From: Janthinobacterium fluminis
Lineage (GTDB): Bacteria > Pseudomonadota > Gammaproteobacteria > Burkholderiales > Burkholderiaceae_D
DNA: 64,000 nucleotides
Assembly: GCF_028595325.1 (NCBI RefSeq)
Contig: NZ_JAQQXR010000006.1
Span: forward strand, 124,001-188,000
Direction of reading: 5' to 3'
In this document: positions 17,516 to 27,229 of the stretch, piece by piece
How the letters are laid out: each line of letters starts with the position of its first letter
How positions within the stretch are numbered: the first letter of the stretch is position 1
Position numbers and translations under genes: made by a program
Notes under the pieces: generated by a model
Databases searched by the model: none
Seen by the model: only the letters and a program-made list of their open reading frames with translations
What the model was told of the DNA's origin: nothing

Positions 17516-20086
17516 ATGGAAGTATCTCGCATACGCGCCCTGCGCGGCCCCAACCTGTGGAGCCAGCACACCTCCGTGGAGGCGATCGTCGCCTGCGGCG
17601 CCGACGAACTGTGCGTCGGCGCCATGGCCGGCTTTGAAAGCCGCCTGCGCGCGCGCTTCCCCGCGATGGGGCCGCTGCAGCCGACCGGCCACGACGACGC
17701 CATCCCGCTGGCCCACGTGCTGGAGCTTGCCGCCCTGGGCCTGCAGGCGCAAGCCGGCTGCCCGGTGACGTTCAGCCGCACCACGCCGACGCTGGAGCTG
17801 GGCATCTTCCAGGTCGTCGTCGAATATTCCGAGGAGGCCGTCGGCCGCCTCGCGCTGGAGCTGGCGCAGCAACTGTGCCGCGCCGCCGCCGCCGACCAGC
17901 CCTTCGACCTGCCGGCCGCGCTGGCGCAGTTGCGCGACCTCGACGAGGACGTGCGCCTGGGCCCGAGCACCGGCGCCATCGTGCAGGCGGCCGTGGCCCG
18001 CAACATCCCGTTCCGCCGCCTCACCGACGGCAGCCTCGTCATGTTCGGCTGGGGCAGCCGCCAGCGCAAGATCCAGGCCGCCGAAATGGACGGCACCGGC
18101 GCCATCGCCGAGGCCATCGCCCAGGACAAGGAACTGAGCAAGCGCCTGCTGCACGCGGCCGGCGTGCCGGTGCCGCTGGGCCGCGTCGTCGCCGACGCCG
18201 ACGACGCCTGGGCCGCCGCCTGCGAGATCGGCCTGCCGGTCGTCATCAAGCCGAAGGACGGCAACCAGGGCAAGGGCGTGACGGTCAACGTCACCACCCG
18301 CGAGCAGCTGACGGCCGGCTACCACGCCGCCTGCGAGTTCCGCGACGACATCCTGGTCGAGCGCTACCTGCCCGGCAACGACTTCCGCCTGCTGGTGGTC
18401 GGCAACAAGCTGGTCGCCGCCGCCCGCCGCGACCCGCCGCAGGTGGTCGGCGACGGCACCCGCTCGGTGCGCGAACTGGTCGAACAGGTCAACCTGGACC
18501 CGCGCCGCGGCAGCGGCCACGCGACCTCGCTGACCAAGATCCGCTTTGACGACATCGCCCTGGCCAGCCTGGCGAAACAGGGTTATGTGGCCGACTCCGT
18601 GCCGCCGACCGGCCAGCGCGTCATCCTGCGCAACAACGCCAACCTGTCCACCGGTGGCGCCGCCACCGACGTCACCGACGACGTCCATCCGGAGGTGGCG
18701 GCGCGCGCCATCGCCGCCGCCCACATGGTCGGCCTCGACATCTGCGGCGTCGACGTGGTCTGCGACAGCGTGCTGCAACCGATCGAGGAGCAGAACGGCG
18801 GCATCGTCGAAGTCAACGCCGCGCCCGGCCTGCGCATGCACCTGTCGCCCTCCTTCGGCAAGGGCCGCGCCGTCGGCGAGGCCATCATCTCGGCCATGTT
18901 CGCCGACGGCGAGGACGGCCGCATTCCGGTCGTCGCCGTCACCGGCACCAACGGCAAGACCACCACGGTGCGCCTGATCGCCCACCTGCTGACGGCCGCC
19001 GGCCTGCGCACCGGCATGACCAACACCGACGGCGTCTACATCGAGGGGCGGCGCATCGACAGCGGCGACTGCAGCGGCCCGCGCAGCGCGCGCAACGTGC
19101 TGCTGCACCCCGACGTCGACGCGGCCGTGTTTGAAACGGCGCGCGGCGGCGTGCTGCGCGAGGGCCTGGCCTTCGACCGCTGCCAGGTCGCCGTCGTCAC
19201 CAACATCGGCTCGGGCGACCACCTCGGCCTGAACTACATCACCACCGTCGAGGACCTGGCGGTGCTCAAGCGCGTCATCGTGCAAAACGTCGCCGACAGC
19301 GGCGTCGCCGTGCTCAACGCGGCCGATCCGGCCGTCGCCAGCATGGCCGCCAACTGCCGCGGCACCATCACCTTCTTCGCCGCCGACCACCAGCACCCGG
19401 TGATGTCGATGCACCGCGCCCAGGGCCGCCGCGTCGTCTACATCGACGGCGCCGACCTGGTCGCCGCCGAAGGCAAGAGCGCCCAGCGGATCGCGCTGGC
19501 AGGCGTGCCGATCACCGGCAACGGCGCCATCGGCTTCCAGGTCGAGAACGTCATGGCCGCCGTGGCCGCCGCCTGGGCCGTCGGCATCGAGTGGGAGGCG
19601 ATCCGCGCCGGCCTGGCCTCGTTCGCCAACGACAGCGACAACGCGCCCGGCCGCTTCAACGTGTTCCAGCACCGCGGCGCCACCGTCATCGCCGACTACG
19701 GCCACAACCCGGACGCCATCCTGGCGCTGGTGCGCGCCGTCGACAGCATGCCGGCCAAGCGCCGCTCGGTCGTCATCAGCGGCGCCGGCGACCGCCGCGA
19801 CGAGGACATCCGCCAGCAAACGGAAATCCTCGGCGCCGCCTTCGACGACGTGCTGCTGTACCAGGACCAGTGCCAGCGCGGCCGCGCCGACGGCGAGGTC
19901 GTGGCACTGCTGCGCCAGGGCTTGCAGGGCGCCAGCCGCACCACCCACGTCGACGAAATCAACGGCGAGTTCATCGCCATCGACACGGCGCTGGTGCGCC
20001 TGGGCGAGGGCGACCTGTGCCTGATCCTGATCGACCAGGTCGAGGAGGCGCTGGCCCACATCGCCGCGCGCATCGCCCAGGGCTGA
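17516..20086 (+). CDS. cphA: Cyanophycin synthetase
   Basis: 856 residues, full length. It makes multi-L-arginyl-poly-L-aspartate, a nitrogen reserve polymer, from Asp and Arg with ATP. ATP-grasp domain with KPKDGNQGKG at about 245-254 and EVNAAPGLRM; Mur-ligase-like domain with intact P-loop TGTNGKTTT (Lys481), AVFETARGG, VVTNIGSGDHLG, and C-terminal lobe with GRFNVF and DYGHNPDA. ATG at 17516 has AGGAAA about eight bases upstream; an in-frame ATG at 17441 overlaps the previous gene and is unlikely. It lies 49 bp after the truncated paralogue in the same operon and is closed by a strong terminator at 20104. No cyanophycinase gene is visible in this window. Confidence 0.96.
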   Translation: MEVSRIRALRGPNLWSQHTSVEAIVACGADELCVGAMAGFESRLRARFPAMGPLQPTGHDDAIPLAHVLELAALGLQAQAGCPVTFSRTTPTLELGIFQVVVEYSEEAVGRLALELAQQLCRAAAADQPFDLPAALAQLRDLDEDVRLGPSTGAIVQAAVARNIPFRRLTDGSLVMFGWGSRQRKIQAAEMDGTGAIAEAIAQDKELSKRLLHAAGVPVPLGRVVADADDAWAAACEIGLPVVIKPKDGNQGKGVTVNVTTREQLTAGYHAACEFRDDILVERYLPGNDFRLLVVGNKLVAAARRDPPQVVGDGTRSVRELVEQVNLDPRRGSGHATSLTKIRFDDIALASLAKQGYVADSVPPTGQRVILRNNANLSTGGAATDVTDDVHPEVAARAIAAAHMVGLDICGVDVVCDSVLQPIEEQNGGIVEVNAAPGLRMHLSPSFGKGRAVGEAIISAMFADGEDGRIPVVAVTGTNGKTTTVRLIAHLLTAAGLRTGMTNTDGVYIEGRRIDSGDCSGPRSARNVLLHPDVDAAVFETARGGVLREGLAFDRCQVAVVTNIGSGDHLGLNYITTVEDLAVLKRVIVQNVADSGVAVLNAADPAVASMAANCRGTITFFAADHQHPVMSMHRAQGRRVVYIDGADLVAAEGKSAQRIALAGVPITGNGAIGFQVENVMAAVAAAWAVGIEWEAIRAGLASFANDSDNAPGRFNVFQHRGATVIADYGHNPDAILALVRAVDSMPAKRRSVVISGAGDRRDEDIRQQTEILGAAFDDVLLYQDQCQRGRADGEVVALLRQGLQGASRTTHVDEINGEFIAIDTALVRLGEGDLCLILIDQVEEALAHIAARIAQG

Positions 20087-20103
20087 TCGGGCGCGCCACA
20101 GAC

Positions 20104-20139
20104 AAAAGGCTGCAAACCGGCGGGTTTGCAGCCTTTTTT
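20104..20139 (+). terminator. Rho-independent terminator of the cphA operon
   Basis: AAAAGGCTGCAAACC pairs with GGTTTGCAGCC around a GGCG loop and is followed by a run of six T. It starts 17 bp after the cphA stop codon. Confidence 0.92.
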
Positions 20140-20189
20140 ATGCGCGGGTTCAAAGGCCGGGCAGGTACGGCGCGGCATGCTGGCCGGGC

Positions 20190-20330
20190 ATCAGATATTC
20201 ACAAAATCAATTACAGTCATCACGTATATAAAGTGGATTTATATGATGCGGCGCGGCATACTGCATCTGTCTCCTCTATTCTCCTCCAAGAAAATAGATT
20301 CAGCCCGCTCTCGTTAGCGGGCTTTTTTTT
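20190..20330 (+). ncRNA. Candidate small RNA ending in an independent terminator
   Basis: After the cphA terminator there are about 160 bp with no gene, markedly more AT-rich than the surroundings, and then a second complete intrinsic terminator on the plus strand. There is no plus-strand gene for it to end. A TATATAAAG element near 20225 could be a -10 region, giving a transcript of roughly 95 nt, but I see no good -35. It could instead be a back-up terminator for cphA, or serve the opposite-strand gene. Boundaries are approximate. Confidence 0.3.
20302..20330 (+). terminator. Rho-independent terminator
   Basis: AGCCCGCT (20302-20309) pairs with AGCGGGCT (20316-20323) around a six-base loop and is followed by T8. 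The hairpin is also 4 bp past the stop of the minus-strand Rpn gene, where the T tract is poorer, so it may act in both directions. Confidence 0.85.
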
Positions 20331-20333
20331 GCC

Positions 20334-21347
20334 TCAAGCCTGGAACACCTGCTCCAGCGTCGTCGCGTCGACGAAGGCCTGCGACCAGGCCAGCAATTCC
20401 TCCGTCGAGCCCCGGGCAAGGCGTTTCTGCACGCGCTTGGGCAAGGCGCCGAAGCGCTGCTGCAGCATCTGCGTCAGCAACTGCGCCTGCCCCTGCCGCA
20501 CGCCTTCCTGCAGTCCCTCCTGTAGTCCTTCCTGCAGTCCCTGCTCGCGGCCTTGCTGGAGGCCTTTCTCCAGCCCTTTCTCCAGTCCTTTCTCCATTCC
20601 CAGTTTCAAGCCGATGCGTTCAAACGAAGTGATATACGGCATGCTCTGTCTCCTTTCCTCGACGCGGCGCCAGAACGCGCACTCCAGCGGCTCAGGCAGG
20701 CGCATCATCCAGTCAATCACCTTGAATAAGTCCATGATAGCCTGCCTCCCCCAATTTCGCTGAAACAGCAGCTTTGCCAAGCGCCATTTCTCGGCGGCGC
20801 GCCGGGCCGCCTTGCCCTTGGTCCGGCGGCAGGACAAGTAAGCCAATGTCACCAGCGCAAACGGATTCGGGTCGCGCAACAACTGCGCCGAGCGGCAGGC
20901 GAAATCCTGCAGCCGGACGACGGGAAAGGCCATGTCCACGCTGCAGCCGAACAGCCGGTAGCCGAAGGCGGCGGGCTTGCGGGCGACGCTGTTGTCGGCC
21001 AGCAGAGCCAGGCTGGCGACGGGACAATGGTAGCGGTCGAAGATGCGGTAATTGTAGATAAACATGCGCTCGGCGAAACGGCTGTCGCGCCGCCCCTGCA
21101 CTTCCAGGTGCACCAGCACCCATTTGCGGGCGCCGCCCAGCAGCGTGACCTGGACCAGCTTGTCGGCGATGCGCCTGCCCAGCGCCGCGTCCGGCCAAAT
21201 CTGCGCCAGTTCCTGCTCAAGGAAGACATGCTCGCGCGACCAGTCGATCAGCGCGTGGGCCAGCGGAAAGTAAAACGCCATGAACGCGGGAAAATACCGC
21301 GTCACGGCGTCCTTCCAGGGCGTGTCGTAGTCGTCGGGCATGGCCAT
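20334..21347 (-). CDS. Rpn-type PD-(D/E)XK nuclease / putative transposase with DUF4351-like tail
   Basis: 337 residues. The N-terminal two thirds match the Rpn (recombination-promoting nuclease, YhgA-like) family: a strand with LVHLEVQGRRDSRFAERMF carries the expected ExQ of the PD-(D/E)XK core, preceded by an acidic residue in the WPDAALG region. Residues about 245-285 are a low-complexity repeat of the form EKGLEKGLEKGLQQGREQG, typical of this family and probably a long charged helix. The C-terminus resembles DUF4351. Such genes are usually single, scattered and horizontally mobile; no inverted repeats or target duplications are visible. It may promote RecA-independent recombination as shown for E. 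coli RpnA. Confidence 0.75.
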   Translation of the reverse strand: MAMPDDYDTPWKDAVTRYFPAFMAFYFPLAHALIDWSREHVFLEQELAQIWPDAALGRRIADKLVQVTLLGGARKWVLVHLEVQGRRDSRFAERMFIYNYRIFDRYHCPVASLALLADNSVARKPAAFGYRLFGCSVDMAFPVVRLQDFACRSAQLLRDPNPFALVTLAYLSCRRTKGKAARRAAEKWRLAKLLFQRNWGRQAIMDLFKVIDWMMRLPEPLECAFWRRVEERRQSMPYITSFERIGLKLGMEKGLEKGLEKGLQQGREQGLQEGLQEGLQEGVRQGQAQLLTQMLQQRFGALPKRVQKRLARGSTEELLAWSQAFVDATTLEQVFQA

Positions 21348-21417
21348 GCCCCAGTGTAGCGCGGCGGCCGGCCGCCGCCTTCGCCTGGCGCAAAGGCGAG
21401 GCGAAGGGCGCGGCGCC

Positions 21418-22598
21418 TTAGACGCTGAGCACGTAGCGCTCGCTCTGCATGCGCCGGCTGGCGACGGCGACCGACAGCAGGGCCAGCAGCAAGGCGCTGA
21501 AGAAGGTCATCGCGAACGGCAGCCAGCCCACATCCTGCCCCTTGGCCAACTCGCGCAACAGCGTCAGGTTCGACAGCACCGGCACCAGGTACATCCAGCT
21601 AGCCGTCGTCAACCCCAGCATCGGCACCGCCATCGCCGGCACCATCGGCAGCAGCGTGACAAAGCTCAGCGTGCTTTGCGCCTCCTTGAACGATTTCGCG
21701 TTCATCGCCAGCGCCACCTGCAAGCCCGCCGCCAGCAACGCCAGCGGAATCGTCACCAGGCACAACAGCGCCAGGTCCAGGCCGCTCAAGCGCCACGACA
21801 TGCCCAGCTCCTCCAGCGGCAACCAGCGCAGCACCGCGTGGGTCAGCACCAGCTCCAGCGTCACGCCGACCAGGGACAGCGTCGAGGCCGCCAGCCATTT
21901 TCCCACCACCAGTTCGAGCGCGCTGGCCGGCTGCGCCAGCAACACCTCCAGCGAGCGCCGCTCCCGTTCGCCGGCCGTGCTGTCGACGGCGCAACTCATG
22001 CAGCAGATGAAGACGGGCAGGAACAGCATGCCCAGCAGCGCGCCCAGGAAGGTGGCCGAACGCGACGCGTTGGTGCCGGTGTCGTAGCGCTGCACCTTGA
22101 TCGGCAAGCCCGTCGTCGGCGACACGCCGTGCGCCAGCAGGCGCCCGCTGGCGATGCCGGAACTGTAGTCGCGCAGCACGTCCTCCAGCTCGCGCTGCTT
22201 GGCATTGTTCTCCGAGGCCGAGTCGAACCACAGCTCGACGCGGGCCGGCCGCATCGCCTGGTAATGCTCGGCGAAATGCTTGTCGAGCTTCAGCACGGCC
22301 ACCACCGTGTGTTCGTGCAGCAAATCGGTGACGGCCTGCTCCGTCATCGGCCCGCTCTCGCGGATGATGACGTTTTTCTGCTTGAGCTGGGCCATCAGCG
22401 TGGGCGCCTGGGCGCCGCCGATGACGACCAGCTCGATGCCTTCCCGCTCGGGCTTGCCGGCCCGCGTGATCAGGCTGTTCAACAGGAAGCCGTACATCAC
22501 CGGGTACAGCAAGACCATGAACAGCAACAGCACCATGGCGCGGCGGTCGCGCAGATTGTCCGTCAATTCCTTCAGGAAGACGACGAGAAACTTCGGCT

Positions 22599-22602
<4 letters not shown>
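21418..22602 (-). CDS. NatB-like ABC transporter permease
   Basis: 394 residues: one N-terminal membrane helix, a large extracytoplasmic domain (about 45-185), then five to six membrane helices with the ABC-2 permease motif GERERRSLEVLLAQP near 215. This layout matches the NatB/YhaP group (Na+ or small-molecule efflux). Its ATG overlaps the stop of the ATPase gene by 4 bp (ATGA), so the two are translationally coupled. Substrate is not predictable; NatAB of Bacillus exports sodium. Confidence 0.82.
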
Positions 22603-23333
<731 letters not shown>

Positions 23334-23347
23334 CGTGCCTCCTCGGC

Positions 23348-24778
23348 TCAGGGTTGCGGTCCGGCGCTGCGCAGCAGGAAGGTCGGCGCCGGAATCTCCT
23401 TCAGGCACTGCGCGTCCAGCGGCTGCTCGGGCCGGTCGAGGAAGGCGCGCAGCAGACGCGGCGCGCACCCCAGTTGCGACACGCCGTGGCCGACATTGGC
23501 GACGACGACATGCTGGGCCCGCGGCATATGGCGGGCGGCCGCCTCGGCGCGGCGCGGCGGCGTGACGGGGTCGAGCGCGCCCGACAGCAGCAGCGCCGGC
23601 GCGGCGATCGGCGTCGGCGCGGCATACGGCACGGCCGGCACCTTGACGGCCGTGCACAGGTCGGCGCGCTGGCGGATCGCCGCGGCGGTGAGGAAGGAGC
23701 CGCGCGTGTCCTCGGCCAGCAAGTCCGGCGTCAGGCGCGGATAGTCTTCGGCGCAGGTGACGGCCAGGTGCAGCACGAAGCCGAGGCCGCCGTCGACGGA
23801 GATGTCGCTGGCCAGGTTGCTGCGCGCCATGAACGGCTGCCAGCGGCCCTGGTAGGCGCTGTGGATCAGGAAAGGCAGGCGGCTGCTGTCGAGCGGCGAA
23901 TACAGGATGCTGTGGACCGTGCCGAGAAAGCGGTTGCTGCTCATCTGCACGCGCAGCGGCTCGGCGGTGCGCGGATTGACGATGTTGATCTCGATCGGCC
24001 CCCGGCCGAGGCGCTCGACCAGGCCGGCGAATTCGGCGCGCAGTTCGGGGAAGGCCTTGGCGCAGCCGGCGTTGGCGGCGCACAGGCTGAACAGGCCGTC
24101 CAGCGCGGCCTGGGCGTCGCGCCCGCCGGCCGGTATCACTTGCTCGGGCGCGGCCACGCTGTCGAGTATCAGCGCGCGCACCTGGGCGGGGAAGGCCCGC
24201 GCATACGCCTGGGCCAGCCGGGTGCCGTAGGAGCCGCCCCACAGGTTGACCTTGCCGTAGCCGAGCGCCAGGCGCACCCTGTCCAGGTCGCGCGCCGCGT
24301 TCGCCGTCGTGTAGGCGGCCAGCGGCTGCTTCTGCGCGCCCAGGCAGGCGCGCGCGGCGCGCTCCGCCTCGGCCTCGCCGAGCAGCTCGTCGCCGTCGCG
24401 GCGCTCGCAGTCGAGTTTGCCCGACAGGCCCGTGCCGCGCTGGTCGATGAAGACGATGTCGCGCGTGGCGCGGGTCTTGCCGAAGGTGGCGGCCAGCAGC
24501 GGCAGCACGTCGGAGCCGGCCTCGCCCGGACCGCCGGCGAGGATGAACAGCGGGTCCGGCCGGGCGGCGTCGCGGAAGGCCGGCGCCACGGTCACGTGCA
24601 GGGCCAGGGTGGCGCCGCCGGGCTGGGCATAATCGAGCGGCACCGTGACGGTGACGCAACGCAAGGCGTCTTCGGAACCGGGCAAATGGCAGCTCCGGCC
24701 AGCCTCGCTGACGGGCGCGGCATGGGCCAGCGCGGCGGACAGCGTCAGCGCCAGCAGGGTGAAACAAGGTAAATTCAC
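23348..24778 (-). CDS. Secreted alpha/beta hydrolase, S33 / TAP-like family
   Basis: About 476 residues with a Sec signal peptide (VNLPCFTLLALTLSAALAHA). I chose the GTG at 24778 because AAGGAG lies five bases upstream; an ATG at 24847 would put 23 odd residues before the signal peptide. Alpha/beta-hydrolase core with oxyanion loop LAGGPGEAGS, nucleophile Ser in GGSYGT, acid in SGALDPVTPP and His in NVGHGVSQ, matching proline iminopeptidase-like and tripeptidyl aminopeptidase proteins, with the TAP-like C-terminal domain. It probably cleaves peptides in the periplasm. First gene of an operon with natAB, which may export or import a related compound. Confidence 0.85.
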   Translation of the reverse strand: MNLPCFTLLALTLSAALAHAAPVSEAGRSCHLPGSEDALRCVTVTVPLDYAQPGGATLALHVTVAPAFRDAARPDPLFILAGGPGEAGSDVLPLLAATFGKTRATRDIVFIDQRGTGLSGKLDCERRDGDELLGEAEAERAARACLGAQKQPLAAYTTANAARDLDRVRLALGYGKVNLWGGSYGTRLAQAYARAFPAQVRALILDSVAAPEQVIPAGGRDAQAALDGLFSLCAANAGCAKAFPELRAEFAGLVERLGRGPIEINIVNPRTAEPLRVQMSSNRFLGTVHSILYSPLDSSRLPFLIHSAYQGRWQPFMARSNLASDISVDGGLGFVLHLAVTCAEDYPRLTPDLLAEDTRGSFLTAAAIRQRADLCTAVKVPAVPYAAPTPIAAPALLLSGALDPVTPPRRAEAAARHMPRAQHVVVANVGHGVSQLGCAPRLLRAFLDRPEQPLDAQCLKEIPAPTFLLRSAGPQP

Positions 24779-24985
24779 GGCGACTCCTTGATTGAGACGC
24801 AACGATAATAAGTTGATACTGTTTTTATAGTCAATCGTTAAATGCAACTATTTCGTTGCGCCAAACTCAATTACGGCACAAGAAAGGCAAGGCGCCGATG
24901 CGTTTGCGCAAACCCCGTTCCGCCGAATCGACTATATCGTTTCAACATACTACATTTTCCGTCTCACCAATAGTGCGCCTTTACC

Positions 24986-26023
24986 TCAGCGCTGCCGCAC
25001 CACCATCCTCGCCCGCATGGCCGGCGTCATCTCGACGTTCCGGTCGGCGTCGATCAGCATCACATGGCTCAGGCCGAGGCGTTGCGCCAGACGCTGCCAG
25101 TTTTTCGGGCCGTTGATGAACAGCGGCTTGGACGGCCCGTCCGAGCGCGTGCCGGGGTCGCTGCCGCCGGAGGCGATGATGGTGACCGAGGCCACCAGGT
25201 CGATGGTGTCGCCGCTGCGCGGGTCGATGATGTGCGGATGGCGCTTGCCCTCGTTCATGAAGTAGCGCTGGTAATCGCCGCTGGTGCCGATCGCCTCGTT
25301 GTCGTGCAGCGCCAACTGGGCCACGGCGCCGGCGCCGCGCGGATCGCGCACGCCGACCTGCCACGGCCGCGCGCCGGGCCGGCCGATGGCCAGCACATTG
25401 CCGCCGATGTTGATCAGCGCCGCCTGCACGTGCTCGGCGCGCAGGATGGCGGCGGCGCGGTCCAGCGCATAGCCCTTGGCGTAGCCGCCCAGGTCCAGCA
25501 TCACCGCCTTGTTGCGGCTGGAAATGCGCGTGCCGTCGTAACGCAGGTCGCTCATGCGCGGCTTGGCGTCCACCCAGCGGCGGATCTCGGCGGCGCTGGG
25601 CGCGTGCGCCGTGATGTCGCTGCTCTGGAAGCCCCACAGGCGGATCAGGCGGCCGATGGCCGGATTGAACAGATTGTCGGAGCGCTCGGCCAGCCGGCCG
25701 GCCGACTGCAGCAGGTCGACCATCTCGGCGTCGCCCTGGTAGGACTCGCCGCGGGCGATGGCGTCGTTGAGCGCCGTCAAGGCGCTCGGCTGCCAGGCGT
25801 GGAATTTGTGGTGCAGGCGGTCGAACTCGTTGAGCACGCGGGCGCCCAGTTGTTCGGCGCGCGCCTCCGTCTCGCCATAGATGGCGACCTCGACCTCGGT
25901 GCCGAACACATGGCCGGGAACGCGGTGGATGGCGGGCTCGGCGGCGCAGGCCGCGCCGGCGCACAACAGCAGCAGGGCGCCGGCCAGCAGGCCGCGCGCC
26001 CGGCGCAGGAAGGGAATGGGCAT
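24986..26023 (-). CDS. nosX: FAD:protein FMN transferase (ApbE family, NosX role)
   Basis: 345 residues with an N-terminal signal sequence (LLAGALLLLCAGAACA). ApbE enzymes use FAD to attach FMN covalently to Thr in the target motif DxxSGAT. Typical ApbE features are present: LDLGGYAKGYALDRAAAIL, INIGGNVLAIG, GTSGDYQRYF and HIIDPRSG. Its substrate is almost certainly NosR in the same cluster, which has DAISGATVT. It is the last gene of the nos run, 61 bp after the cytochrome c gene. The symbol nosX is assigned by position and family, not by a NosX-specific signature. Confidence 0.9.
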   Translation of the reverse strand: MPIPFLRRARGLLAGALLLLCAGAACAAEPAIHRVPGHVFGTEVEVAIYGETEARAEQLGARVLNEFDRLHHKFHAWQPSALTALNDAIARGESYQGDAEMVDLLQSAGRLAERSDNLFNPAIGRLIRLWGFQSSDITAHAPSAAEIRRWVDAKPRMSDLRYDGTRISSRNKAVMLDLGGYAKGYALDRAAAILRAEHVQAALINIGGNVLAIGRPGARPWQVGVRDPRGAGAVAQLALHDNEAIGTSGDYQRYFMNEGKRHPHIIDPRSGDTIDLVASVTIIASGGSDPGTRSDGPSKPLFINGPKNWQRLAQRLGLSHVMLIDADRNVEMTPAMRARMVVRQR

Positions 26024-26084
26024 GGTGGTTCCGCCGTTCGTTGGAAAAGGGGGCGCGGGCGCGGAGCCCCGCCGCCCCGGTAAA

Positions 26085-26495
26085 TTAATGCGCCTTGCTG
26101 ACCATGTAGTCGACGGCCGCCTTCATTTCATCGTCCTTCAGCACGGCGTTGCCGCCGCGCGGAGGCATCATCTTGAAGCCGTTCAGGGCGCTGCCGTACA
26201 GCGTCTCCATGCCCTTGGCGATGCGCGGCTGCCAGGCGGCCGCGTCGGCGAACTTCGGCGCGCCCAGCACGCCGGCGCCGTGGCAGGACAGACAGTTGGC
26301 GCTGTAGACGGCCTCGCCCTTGGCGAGGTCGGCGGCGGCCGGCGCGGCGGCGGCGGGGGCCGCGGCGGGGGCCGCGGCCGGGGCGGCAGCAGGCGCGGCG
26401 GCGGGGGCGCTGGCGGCGCTCTCCGCCGGCGCCTTGTTGCCGCAGGCGGCGAGCGCCGCGGCCATCAGAATGACTGACAATGTTGATGCTTTCAT
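26085..26495 (-). CDS. Lipoprotein monohaem cytochrome c in the nos cluster
   Basis: 136 residues. Lipobox LAAC at residues 15-18 anchors it to a membrane. Residues about 25-53 are an Ala/Pro linker. The C-terminal domain is a cytochrome c with haem motif CLSCH and distal Met in FKMMPPRGG, the pattern of the c5/c553 class. It may deliver electrons to NosZ or pass them between the quinol pool and NosR. ATG at 26495 has AGGGA seven bases upstream. Cytochrome genes at this place are often called nosC; I do not assign the symbol firmly. Confidence 0.88.
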   Translation of the reverse strand: MKASTLSVILMAAALAACGNKAPAESAASAPAAAPAAAPAAAPAAAPAAAAPAAADLAKGEAVYSANCLSCHGAGVLGAPKFADAAAWQPRIAKGMETLYGSALNGFKMMPPRGGNAVLKDDEMKAAVDYMVSKAH

Positions 26496-26565
26496 GTGTA
26501 TATCCCTATCTGTAATTGTAAAAAATCATAGCCGCTGCCGGCCCCCGCAACGCGCGGCACGGCGG

Positions 26566-27222
26566 TCAAGCCGCCGTGCCGCCCAGCAAGGGATCGCGCA
26601 GCAACACCTCCAGCAAGCCGGAAAAATTCGCCCAGCAATCGCTGCCGGGCGAGGTCAGTGTGTCGACGCGCTGCACGCCGTCGGCGTCGCGCAGCCGGTG
26701 CGCCGGCGTCGGCCGCCCCGCTCCGGCGGGCGCCGTGTCGATGCGCAGCTCGGCGTCGCCCCAGCTCCACGCCAGCGCATATTCGTCCGCGCTGGCATAG
26801 CGCACTTCCATCAGCAAGCCCGTGTCGAAGGCCAGCAGCAAGGCGTCCTGCGCCAGCCGCGCCGGCTCCGCCATGCGCGCCGCGTAATGCTGTTCCAGCT
26901 GCTCCTTCAAGTGCAAATGCAGGCTGACGCCGGCCGCCTCCAGCGCGGCGCCGCCATGCAGCAGCGCGCCCAGCTCGGCGCGGATCTGCGCGCGCATCTG
27001 CTCCAGAATCAGCGCGCTCAGATAGTCGCCGTACGCCGACTCGGCGTCCGCCTGCCCCAGGCGGATGCGTTCGAGCAGCTCGGCCTCGGCCGCCACGTCG
27101 TGGCGCTTGAGCAAGGTCTTGCGCGACTCGCGCAGCAGGTAGCTGGTGCGCGCGTACATGGCTTGCAGGGCGTCGTCGTCGAGCTCGGGCACCAGCGCTT
27201 CCTGGTCGTTGCGATTGTCCAT
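26566..27222 (-). CDS. Unknown cytoplasmic protein within the nos operon
   Basis: 218 residues, not recognised. The start at 27222 (MDNRNDQEALVPELDD) has GAGGTG just upstream and lies 7 bp after the nosL stop, so it is surely in the operon. No signal peptide or membrane helix. The first two thirds look helical and charged (ESRKTLLKRHDVAAEAELLERI; QMRAQIRAELGALL), the last third more strand-like (MEVRYASADEYALAW). There is a single Cys (SDCWANF) and no metal-binding cluster. Size, helical content and setting are compatible with a maturation chaperone or assembly factor for NosZ or NosR, but nothing in the sequence proves this. Confidence 0.8.
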   Translation of the reverse strand: MDNRNDQEALVPELDDDALQAMYARTSYLLRESRKTLLKRHDVAAEAELLERIRLGQADAESAYGDYLSALILEQMRAQIRAELGALLHGGAALEAAGVSLHLHLKEQLEQHYAARMAEPARLAQDALLLAFDTGLLMEVRYASADEYALAWSWGDAELRIDTAPAGAGRPTPAHRLRDADGVQRVDTLTSPGSDCWANFSGLLEVLLRDPLLGGTAA

Positions 27223-27229
27223 AAACACC

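Noticed and set aside
20334..21347. Complete transposable element around the Rpn gene
   Set aside because: No terminal inverted repeats or target duplications visible; the gene family is only named transposase-like.
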